From the NCBI GenBank assembly GCA_005793655.1, contig SXRC01000029.1, positions 1 to 14,445 of the forward strand: DNA of 14,445 nt, in the 5' to 3' direction. This DNA comes from Actinomycetota bacterium (lineage in GTDB: Bacteria; Actinomycetota; Actinomycetes; Nanopelagicales; Nanopelagicaceae). A model generated the notes under the pieces. The model was given only the letters and a program-made list of their open reading frames with translations. It was not told the DNA's origin and searched no databases. A program made the position numbers and the translations under genes. Of the stretch, positions 1-6,567 are shown one piece after another (positions within the stretch are counted from its first letter, which is position 1; every line of letters begins with the position of its first letter).

Positions 1-59
1 AATTCCATATCAACTCTGGGTAATTACCGCTAGCTATTTAAGCTTCACCTACGCCAGAC

Positions 60-3000
60 TTAATTAGTAATACTCACCATTTCACTCTGCTGATTAAGCC
101 ATTTTTCATATAACTCATCAAGGCTCCAAGCAGCTGATGCCCTAATTGATACTCCCCTGGCCCCAGTTCTTCTAACCACACCCTTTGCCACAATCAAATT
201 ATTTCCTTTAATAACATGAGCATAACTTTGCTGCGTATCTTCAAAAAAAGTTAGATCACTACAACCAAAGCCATCATCTAAGGTTAGAAATAAGACTCGT
301 TTGCCACTTCTAATTGGGGGTGATTGCAGTGCAACCTTTGCTCCAACTACTAATACCTCTTGATTTGATCTCACCTTTATTAGCTCACTTGATTTACAAA
401 CATTAAGTGCATCTAAAAACGGTGCGTACTGTTTAAGTAGGTGCTCGGTGATATCAAGACCTAGATTTTGTAATTCACTACCAATCTGCTCACTTTTTGT
501 AATATCTGGCAGACCTAAGCTATCTACCGCACCTGGTGATAAGGCAAGTGATAATTGACCAACAGATGCTTTACCAGCATTTAATTGTTTTAACTCAGAT
601 AAGTGGACATAAAGATCTCGCCGGTTTAATTTACTTCCCACGCCAATCCCATGAAGTAGATCAAAGGCGCCAATCTCAACTAATACTTGTGAGGTTGGCC
701 AATGAGCCCCTGATCGATAGGTGAAATCTGCTAAATCGGTATAAGGCCTATTTGCAATAATTGATTTAATTTCACTCACAGATATGCCGGCAATATCTGC
801 AAGGCAGACTCTAATTCCATAACCTGTTGCATTAGGTAGAGTTAATTTTGCGCCACTGCTTTTAGTATTTGGGGCGGTATAGAGATACTTATCTTTTTCC
901 CTCACCACCTTCTCCACTTTATAACCAGCAGCTGATTTATTTATATCTACCGGCAAGATTTCAATCCCCCACTGCCTGGCCTCATCAATTAGTAATCGCT
1001 TTGGATACATCCCAGGTTCATGAGTTAAAACTGCAGCTAAAAATGCTGCAGTGTGATGAGTTTTTAAATAAGCAGATTGATAGGTAGTCATCGCAAAGGC
1101 TGATGCGTGTGCTTTGCAAAATCCAAAGGAGGCAAAATCTCGCAAGATCTGCCAGGTGTAATCAACAACTGATTTTGAATAACCTCGTTTGGTTGCTCTT
1201 TGATAAAACCAATCACAAACCTCCTGCGCTCTCTCTTTATCTCCTAAATTACGGCGCATCTGATCTGCTGCGCCAAAGGTGGCGCCAGTTAACTTGGCAA
1301 TTATTTCAATTACCTGCTCATGAAAGACCACAACTCCTTTGGTTTGCTCCAAGATGGGCGCTAGATCATCATGAATTAGATTTGCACTTGTTGCACCTGA
1401 TCTAGCATCTAAAAAGGGTGTGATCATCTCAGATTTAATTGGACCTGGTCGAAATAATGAGATACCAATTACTAGATCATTAAATTGATCAGGAACTAAC
1501 TTGCCAACTAACTCTCGCTGCCCTGGACTTTCTACCTGAAATAAACCTAGAGTTCTAGTTGATTTAATTAAATCAAAGGTTAGCTTGTCATCTAGTGGGA
1601 TCTTATTTATATCTAACAACTCATCCTCACACTCTGCAATCTCTTTGATGGTATAGGCGATGGCAGATTGCATCCGCACTCCCAGCACATCTAACTTTAA
1701 AAAGCCAAGGGCTTCTACATCATCCTTATCAAAGGAGAGCATTGGGTAATTACTTTGATTAATTGAAACTGGCGCAAAATCTAATAATCTATTATCTGAG
1801 ATCACTACCGCACATGGATGCATCGATAGATGCCTAGGAAGCTTATCTAGTCGCATCGCTAAGTTAATTGTTGCCTTAATTAATGGGGATGATAGATCTA
1901 ATCTTTTTAACTCAGGTAGTTGATTTATTGCGCTACCAATATTTCTAGCGTTGACATGGGGCATTGATTTTGCCAACAGATCAATCTGAGTGCGATCAGC
2001 CCCTAACGCATTTCCAGCATCCCTAATTGCATGGCGAGCGCGGTATCGCTCCACCATCGACACTGTGGCACACCGCCCTTGATTATCAACCTTTGCCCAA
2101 TTACTTTCGCCATATCTTTTAAAGATTAAGTCATAGACCTCATACCTTCGATCTGATTCAACATCAATATCAATATCTGGTAACTCATTTCGCTCAAGTG
2201 AGCAAAACCGCTCCATTAATAAACCATTCCTGATTGGATCAACCTCTGAGATACCAAGTAAGTGGCAGGTTAAAGAACCTGCGGCGCTACCACGGGCTGC
2301 AACTCTGATACCAAGTGATCTAGCTGCATCCACAACACCTGCAACTGTTAGAAAGTAGGAGGTAAAACCTAATTGACCAATTGTGTTTATCTCCTGGGCA
2401 AGCCGGTCGTGAGCAGTTTTTTTTAAATCAACTGGGTAGTAGTAAGTAATAGCACCAGCTGCCTTTTGCTCAAGCTGTGCCAGTAACTGCGCTTGGTTAC
2501 TTGCATCAAATAACTTTGGCTCAGGCAGGTGCACCCCACCAAGGCCAATCTCACCTCTTGGCTTTAATTCACAGCTTTGGGCAATATCTAAGGTGGTTTT
2601 TATTAATTGATACCCATCAGAAAGGCCTGCCTGCTGTGATATTTGATCAGCTAACTCATACATCATCTGACTATCTTTTAAATACGCCTCCCCATTGCTG
2701 CGCTCTGTGGTGGCATCACTAATTAGCGATAACTTGCGACTGGCATCTAGCAGATCTGCAACTGGGCCATCTGATCGATCTAAAAATCTAACTGAGTTAG
2801 TGATTACCGCCGGTATTTGGTGCTTATTGGCAAAGGTGAGTGATTTAGCAGCATTTGAGGTTGATCTTAAGTTTCCACTCCGCTCTAAGTGGCTAACACA
2901 CTCAATTACTACCTGATTAAAGTGGCTCTTTGCTAGCTGATAAATACTTAAAGCTGCCCCTTCCTTTCTAGCCAGTAGATTACTAATCAACTGTGACTGC

Positions 3001-3380
3001 ACACCAAAGAGTGCGATTAGATCAGATGAGTATTGATTAAATCTTTCTAATAATTCAACAGTTAATACCCCATCACTGGTGTTGGTATTAATTGCAGTAA
3101 TTAATCTATAAAGAGATGATAATTTGCCGCTTTTAGCAAGTAAGGTAAGCCGAGATTGTTTTTGAATAAAGCCAATATTTACTCCCAGAATTGGTGTAAT
3201 GCCATATGTTTCACAGCTTTGGGCAAATCTAATTGCCCCAGCTAAATTATCAACATCAGTTAATGCCAGGGTATTCATATTTAATTGGGCAGCCCTTGCC
3301 ACCAGTTGATCTGGATGATTAACCCCATACTTAAAAGAGTAATTAGAGGTGACACAAAGGTGAGTAAATGATTTAACCAT
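60..3380 (-). CDS. dnaE2: Error-prone DNA polymerase III alpha subunit, DnaE2/ImuC type
   Basis: C-family DNA polymerase for SOS-induced translesion synthesis in the cytoplasm. The protein is about 1106 residues in this frame: an N-terminal PHP domain, a polymerase core with the catalytic run PDIDIDVESDRR and the third acidic residue in FLKLDVLG, a GRGSAA-like motif (ARGSAAGS), a PRHLSMHP motif, and a C-terminal OB fold (EVLVVGAKV to the end). These match the DnaE2 rather than the DnaE1 pattern. The start was set at the ATG at 3380, because AGAGG (3389-3393) lies 8 nt upstream and the family begins at the PHP strand SFTHLCV. An in-frame ATG at 3464 would add 28 unrelated residues inside the upstream gene. 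The start overlaps the DUF6504 gene by 8 nt, implying coupled translation under its LexA-controlled promoter. The PHP metal ligands appear lost (see findings). No ImuB or ImuA' gene is visible here. Confidence 0.93.
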   Translation of the reverse strand: MVKSFTHLCVTSNYSFKYGVNHPDQLVARAAQLNMNTLALTDVDNLAGAIRFAQSCETYGITPILGVNIGFIQKQSRLTLLAKSGKLSSLYRLITAINTNTSDGVLTVELLERFNQYSSDLIALFGVQSQLISNLLARKEGAALSIYQLAKSHFNQVVIECVSHLERSGNLRSTSNAAKSLTFANKHQIPAVITNSVRFLDRSDGPVADLLDASRKLSLISDATTERSNGEAYLKDSQMMYELADQISQQAGLSDGYQLIKTTLDIAQSCELKPRGEIGLGGVHLPEPKLFDASNQAQLLAQLEQKAAGAITYYYPVDLKKTAHDRLAQEINTIGQLGFTSYFLTVAGVVDAARSLGIRVAARGSAAGSLTCHLLGISEVDPIRNGLLMERFCSLERNELPDIDIDVESDRRYEVYDLIFKRYGESNWAKVDNQGRCATVSMVERYRARHAIRDAGNALGADRTQIDLLAKSMPHVNARNIGSAINQLPELKRLDLSSPLIKATINLAMRLDKLPRHLSMHPCAVVISDNRLLDFAPVSINQSNYPMLSFDKDDVEALGFLKLDVLGVRMQSAIAYTIKEIAECEDELLDINKIPLDDKLTFDLIKSTRTLGLFQVESPGQRELVGKLVPDQFNDLVIGISLFRPGPIKSEMITPFLDARSGATSANLIHDDLAPILEQTKGVVVFHEQVIEIIAKLTGATFGAADQMRRNLGDKERAQEVCDWFYQRATKRGYSKSVVDYTWQILRDFASFGFCKAHASAFAMTTYQSAYLKTHHTAAFLAAVLTHEPGMYPKRLLIDEARQWGIEILPVDINKSAAGYKVEKVVREKDKYLYTAPNTKSSGAKLTLPNATGYGIRVCLADIAGISVSEIKSIIANRPYTDLADFTYRSGAHWPTSQVLVEIGAFDLLHGIGVGSKLNRRDLYVHLSELKQLNAGKASVGQLSLALSPGAVDSLGLPDITKSEQIGSELQNLGLDITEHLLKQYAPFLDALNVCKSSELIKVRSNQEVLVVGAKVALQSPPIRSGKRVLFLTLDDGFGCSDLTFFEDTQQSYAHVIKGNNLIVAKGVVRRTGARGVSIRASAAWSLDELYEKWLNQQSEMVSITN

Positions 3381-3690
3381 TTGATTTGCCTCTAGAGCTT
3401 GGTCTAATCTGCCAAGAGTTATCTGCTTGATTAAACTCAATCTCAAAGGTGGTAAGTGCGCCAATTGGCGCCGCCTCCACCTGCCAATACTTACTTACCT
3501 GTTCATTAATCTGATCAGAATCAATTTGTTGCCACCAGTTACTACTTTGTAGCCAGGTAGTTAACACTTGGTTAATATGAAAACGCACCCCTTGATAAAT
3601 AAACTCAACTGGTTCACCAGCTTGAGTAGTCAGGCAGAGTTTGGCCAGGTTGTTTTGGCCTAAATCAGGGCTTGATTTGCGTTCGAACAT
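3373..3690 (-). CDS. DUF6504 family protein, SOS-regulated partner of DnaE2
   Basis: A 105-residue protein resembling the actinobacterial DUF6504 family, whose genes sit beside dnaE2 and Y-family polymerase (ImuB) genes. Visible family features are GEPVEFIYQGVRFHINQVL (about residues 25-43), the WW pair near residue 53 and YWQVEA near residue 68. There is no signal peptide or membrane segment. Its molecular function is unknown; the location implies a role in the mutagenic SOS response. The ATG at 3690 has no Shine-Dalgarno sequence and lies inside the LexA box, 9 nt after a TATCTT -10 element, so the mRNA is probably leaderless. The first ten or so residues are not family-like and a later start cannot be fully excluded, but no ATG, GTG or TTG follows before the conserved region. 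The gene ends within the dnaE2 start. Confidence 0.8.
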   Translation of the reverse strand: MFERKSSPDLGQNNLAKLCLTTQAGEPVEFIYQGVRFHINQVLTTWLQSSNWWQQIDSDQINEQVSKYWQVEAAPIGALTTFEIEFNQADNSWQIRPSSRGKSNG

Positions 3691-3698
3691 TTGTTCGA
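3683..3698 (-). promoter_or_regulatory. LexA operator (SOS box) with perfect palindromic arms
   Basis: The plus-strand sequence is TCGAACATTTGTTCGA: two perfect 6-nt arms around a 4-nt spacer, the mycobacterial/actinobacterial SOS consensus TCGAAC-N4-GTTCGA. On the minus strand it covers the predicted transcription start and the first codons (ATG TTC GA) of the DUF6504 gene. LexA bound here would block the promoter at 3700-3728. The match is exact, so identification is strong; LexA itself is not in the window. Confidence 0.93.
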
Positions 3699-3699
3699 T

Positions 3700-3728
3700 A
3701 AGATACTAAACCCTACTGACAGTGGCAA
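3700..3728 (-). promoter_or_regulatory. Predicted promoter of the DUF6504-dnaE2 unit
   Basis: On the minus strand, TTGCCA (3728-3723) and TATCTT (3705-3700) are separated by exactly 17 nt. The -10 element ends 9 nt before the ATG at 3690, which places the transcription start on or 1-3 nt before the start codon. No Shine-Dalgarno sequence is present, consistent with a leaderless message. The LexA box lies directly downstream over the start site. Confidence 0.65.
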
Positions 3729-3753
3729 GTCAGAGTATTACTGGGTGCAGATA

Positions 3754-4482
3754 TTAAAAAAGTGTGCCAGCAGCAGGTGGCTCAATTTGTGCTGCCAACT
3801 CTGGGCCAGTATTTCTTGCGTTGTTAACCTCATCAGCTACTGGCCAAAAGGTTAGCCCGGCATCTGGTGATTTTAAATCAATCATATTTAAATACTCAGA
3901 TATCTCATCTGCTACCAAAGATTTATTACTTAACCAGGTGCTCCACAAACTCTTTGGCAAGATCACCGGCATCCGGTGGTGGATTGGTTTTAATATGCCA
4001 GATACCTGGCGGGTAATAATTGCTGCAGTGGTAATAGGTGAGGATGTTTGTGGGTTAATCCACTCCTCATAGATGCCAGCAATAGCAATACTGCTCTTAT
4101 CTGTATTTGAAATATAAAAGGGTTGTTTTGGTTTGTATTGACCAAGCTCTGTTGCCCATTCATAATAACCAGTGGCTGGGATTAAACATCTTCTAGATTT
4201 AAAGGCGCTCTTAAAGGTTGGCTTTTCTGCAATTGATTCCACTCTGGCATTAATTGCATTTGATTGCCTGCTTGCATCCTTCGCCCAGGCTGGAATTAAT
4301 CCCCACCTTGCCATCTGAATTTCCCGGTTATCACCTGCCTGATTATCTGCAGTGATAAAAGGTATTGGCGTAGTTGGTGAGATATTCCAATTACTTGGTG
4401 TGATTGCAGCAATGGTGATACCTGCTGCAAACTCAACCGCTAAATCCTCACCAGAGATATTTAATGCATATCTGCCACACAT
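3754..4482 (-). CDS. SOS response-associated peptidase (SRAP, YedK/HMCES family)
   Basis: A 242-residue SRAP-domain protein. The family forms a covalent thiazolidine crosslink with abasic sites in single-stranded DNA, shielding them from cleavage and error-prone bypass. Key residues are visible: Cys2 straight after the initiator Met (MCGRY), Asn33 in NISPTTPIPF, WGLIPAW (about 60-66), Glu108 in GYYEW and His168 in HHRMPVIL. Because Cys2 must become the N-terminus, the start at 4482 is certain. The gene lies 13 nt after the secreted nuclease gene, so it probably belongs to the upstream transcript. Despite the family name, no LexA box precedes it; the SOS box lies after it. The symbol yedK is the E. 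coli name and is not assigned here. Confidence 0.93.
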   Translation of the reverse strand: MCGRYALNISGEDLAVEFAAGITIAAITPSNWNISPTTPIPFITADNQAGDNREIQMARWGLIPAWAKDASRQSNAINARVESIAEKPTFKSAFKSRRCLIPATGYYEWATELGQYKPKQPFYISNTDKSSIAIAGIYEEWINPQTSSPITTAAIITRQVSGILKPIHHRMPVILPKSLWSTWLSNKSLVADEISEYLNMIDLKSPDAGLTFWPVADEVNNARNTGPELAAQIEPPAAGTLF

Positions 4483-4495
4483 CTGCTAATTCTAA

Positions 4496-5128
4496 CTAAT
4501 TTATTGGCAGTAGTTGCACTTTACAGCTTGCTAAAATCTTACTCATTGCACTTTTTTCTGGCGCAGTGAGCCAAAGTGAGTACTTAATCTTTACTGCAAT
4601 CTGACGTGCCACATACTCACATCGATAGGATTTTGCTGGTGGCAGCCAAGTGGCAGCGTCGCCATCTCCTTTTTGACGGTTTAATTTGGCATCAACTGCC
4701 AGTAAATTAAGTGGATCATTAGCAATTTGACTTCTTTTTGTCTTATCAAAGTAGGCTGCCCCGGTTTGCCAAGCATTTGATAATGCCACAACATGATCAA
4801 TATCAACAGTGGATTTTTCACTACTAAAAATAAGAGCCTGACCGCTAAATGGATCTAGCAATTGCCCTGCTAACACCTTGCAATCTCTGGTTCCCACTTT
4901 GAAGGTAATATTTGTTAAATCTCGTTTTAATGTGTCGTTTCTAGCATCACAACCATTTCGATCAGGATCAGACCAGTGCGGAAATTGGGCGCGGGTGTAA
5001 CCAGTTTTAGCCACCCGTCCCTTCACCTGCAAACTGTTTAAACCCTCGATCGCAGTTTCAGGTTGGGCGGCAAATGAGTCAGGAGCCAAAACTGTTGCTA
5101 CTAGAAGTAACAAAACAATCCGTCTCAT
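4496..5128 (-). CDS. Secreted DUF1524/HNH-family endonuclease
   Basis: A 210-residue exported protein of the actinobacterial HNH endonuclease family (DUF1524, GmrSD C-terminal-like). Residues 1-20 form a signal peptide (MRRIVLLLLVATVLAPDSFA, probable cleavage before AQ). Conserved motifs follow: YTRAQFPHWSDPDRNGCD (44-61), the catalytic DIDHVVAL (109-116), NDPLNLLAV (137-145), and LNRQKGDGDAATW (149-161). Four cysteines (60, 83, 170, 202) could form two disulfides outside the cell. The likely role is degradation of extracellular DNA or RNA for nucleotide and phosphate scavenging; substrate and any targeting are not shown by the sequence. AAGAG lies 9 nt before the ATG. The gene follows the UbiA gene by 39 nt and precedes SRAP by 13 nt, so co-transcription is likely. 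Confidence 0.88.
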   Translation of the reverse strand: MRRIVLLLLVATVLAPDSFAAQPETAIEGLNSLQVKGRVAKTGYTRAQFPHWSDPDRNGCDARNDTLKRDLTNITFKVGTRDCKVLAGQLLDPFSGQALIFSSEKSTVDIDHVVALSNAWQTGAAYFDKTKRSQIANDPLNLLAVDAKLNRQKGDGDAATWLPPAKSYRCEYVARQIAVKIKYSLWLTAPEKSAMSKILASCKVQLLPIN

Positions 5129-5167
5129 ACGGTAATACTCTTAGTAATAGTTAGATAAGGCAAGTAT

Positions 5168-5965
5168 TTAAATTACGAAGCTGCCAATCTTTGAGTTTGT
5201 CGCATTTATTAACAAAATTACATCAATAATCACCGTGATCATTAAAGACTTAAAGATTACTGAGTCTGGCGCCACACTAGTTATTACCGCAGCACCTAAG
5301 CCAAGTATCAGTAAGGGGGTATTGGCAACAGTTGCGTGTAATAGCAAGGTAGTTAATATCAACAAGCTGGCGCAGATTACTCGTGAAGGCTTTTTTCCTA
5401 GCCGCTGCGGTAATCCTTTTATGCCAGAGGTCAGATCTTGATCTAAATCTTTAAGCACATTAGCAAAATGTGCTGCAACACCAAGTAATGCTCCTGCTGT
5501 AATTAACCAGATTGGCACTGGGCGATCAGTTGCGATTACTAAAGATGAGACAAGAGCGGAGAAGGCCAATGCATATGGCAAAGGTGATAAAAGAGTTGAC
5601 TTGAAGTAAAAGTTATAGGAGACACCCATTCCTACTCCAAACAAATAAAGTAGCCCACCTTTTATACCCAGTGGCCCAAGTAGGTTAAGTAGGACTGCAG
5701 CGGGGGCGGTAATCTTAACTGCTCTAAGTAATTGATCTGCAGTAATTGTGCTCGCAACTAATGGTTTATTGGTGCGATTATGTTTTAAGTCATCCTGGTA
5801 ATCATTTAAATCATTAGACCAACCAACTAGTAGTTGACCAAGAAAAATACCAAAGGCAATAATAAAGGCAGGTCCTTCCCACCATAATTCAGTTGCAAGT
5901 AAGAATGAGACAAAAGTTACTGCGAAAGTTGGTCCAAAATGGCTGGCTCGCAATAGAGCACGCAA
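5168..5965 (-). CDS. UbiA-family prenyltransferase, actinobacterial type of unassigned substrate
   Basis: A 265-residue integral membrane protein with about 8-9 hydrophobic segments. It carries both UbiA aspartate motifs: NDLNDYQDD (51-59), which binds the Mg-diphosphate of the prenyl donor, and DLDQD (173-177) followed by GLPQRLG. The opening MRALLRASHFGPTFAVT and the GQLLVGWSND stretch resemble a widely conserved but uncharacterised actinobacterial UbiA group. The acceptor could be a quinone precursor, a carotenoid or another lipid; MenA is less likely on motif pattern. The start is a TTG at 5965, 2 nt after the TPR gene stop; GGGA lies about 10 nt upstream. The family N-terminus supports it. 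The tight spacing suggests coupling with the TPR gene. Confidence 0.85.
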   Translation of the reverse strand: MRALLRASHFGPTFAVTFVSFLLATELWWEGPAFIIAFGIFLGQLLVGWSNDLNDYQDDLKHNRTNKPLVASTITADQLLRAVKITAPAAVLLNLLGPLGIKGGLLYLFGVGMGVSYNFYFKSTLLSPLPYALAFSALVSSLVIATDRPVPIWLITAGALLGVAAHFANVLKDLDQDLTSGIKGLPQRLGKKPSRVICASLLILTTLLLHATVANTPLLILGLGAAVITSVAPDSVIFKSLMITVIIDVILLINATNSKIGSFVI

Positions 5966-5967
5966 GA

Positions 5968-6522
5968 TTACTTATTCCCGATCGCTTTCTTCAAATCTAA
6001 ATACTCTTCACATTTAACACCACACAAGCTCTTCAATTTTGCTAAATTTTTCTTAGCATCCGCTGTTTTCTTAGTAAGCATAAATAACTCACCTTGATAC
6101 TCCAGAGCGCCTAGATGTTTTGGATCAATTTTCAAAGCTTTGGTGTAGTAAGTAGCAGCTGGCTTATATTGCTTCAAATTTCTTGCGCTATACCCCAACA
6201 GGTTATTTATATCAGCATTATTTGGAAAATCTTTATCAGCAATCTTTAAAGCTGCTAGCGCAGCAGTGAAATCTTTTTTTGCAATCAAAGCTCTAATTGT
6301 TTCCAACTCACTACTTACAGTTTTAGTTGCTGCAGCTGGGGTAGTTGGGGTTGGAGTCGGGGTTGGAGTCGGGGTTGGAGTTGGAGTTGGAGTTGGGGTT
6401 TTTGTAGCAGTAGGTGCTGGGGCAGTTGTCGCTGCAGGTGCAGATCCCCCAGTATCAGCAGCATATGAAGACGGCATGCTAATTACTAGTAAGAGCGTCA
6501 AGGCCAACTTTTTCATGTTCAA
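5968..6522 (-). CDS. Exported TPR-repeat protein with Pro-Thr linker
   Basis: A 184-residue protein: a signal peptide (about residues 1-21, ending SYA before ADTGG), a low-complexity Ala/Thr/Pro region with a (PT)n run (about 43-60), then a TPR domain (about 70-165) in which the stretch YSARNLKQYKPAATYYTKAL fits a TPR helix pair. The end holds a CGVKCEEY motif with two cysteines (167, 171) that may form a disulfide outside the membrane. TPR domains bind other proteins; the partner is unknown. The TTG start at 6522 was preferred over the ATG at 6516 because AGAGG (6530-6534) is 7 nt from TTG but 13 nt from ATG; only two residues differ. It follows leuS by 45 nt and precedes the UbiA gene by 2 nt. 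Confidence 0.82.
   Translation of the reverse strand: MNMKKLALTLLLVISMPSSYAADTGGSAPAATTAPAPTATKTPTPTPTPTPTPTPTPTPTTPAAATKTVSSELETIRALIAKKDFTAALAALKIADKDFPNNADINNLLGYSARNLKQYKPAATYYTKALKIDPKHLGALEYQGELFMLTKKTADAKKNLAKLKSLCGVKCEEYLDLKKAIGNK
6345..6400. repeat. Short tandem repeat encoding the Pro-Thr linker
   Basis: A run of 6-nt and 12-nt units on the plus strand (GTTGGA and GGGGTTGGAGTC), encoding alternating Pro and Thr on the minus strand. Unit length is a multiple of three, so gain or loss of units changes linker length without a frameshift. GGGG runs sit at 6347, 6359, 6371 and 6395 on the strand that is template for the gene. Confidence 0.9.
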
Positions 6523-6567
6523 ATTCTAACCTCTAAAAAAAGTAATTAGTAGCGAAGTGGGTGTAAT

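Noticed and set aside
2..67. Possible C-terminus of a plus-strand gene (open frame ending YLSFTYARLN, TAG at 65-67)
   Set aside because: Only 21 codons are visible, nothing is recognisable, and it overlaps the end of dnaE2; an open frame this short can occur by chance.
3381..3464. Upstream ATG at 3464 as the dnaE2 start
   Set aside because: It adds 28 non-family residues inside the DUF6504 coding region, while the ATG at 3380 has AGAGG at 8 nt and fits the PHP domain start.
6266..6529. Plus-strand ORF with a long Gly-Val repeat
   Set aside because: It is the antisense shadow of the Pro-Thr repeat in the TPR gene, whose signal peptide and TPR domain identify the real strand.
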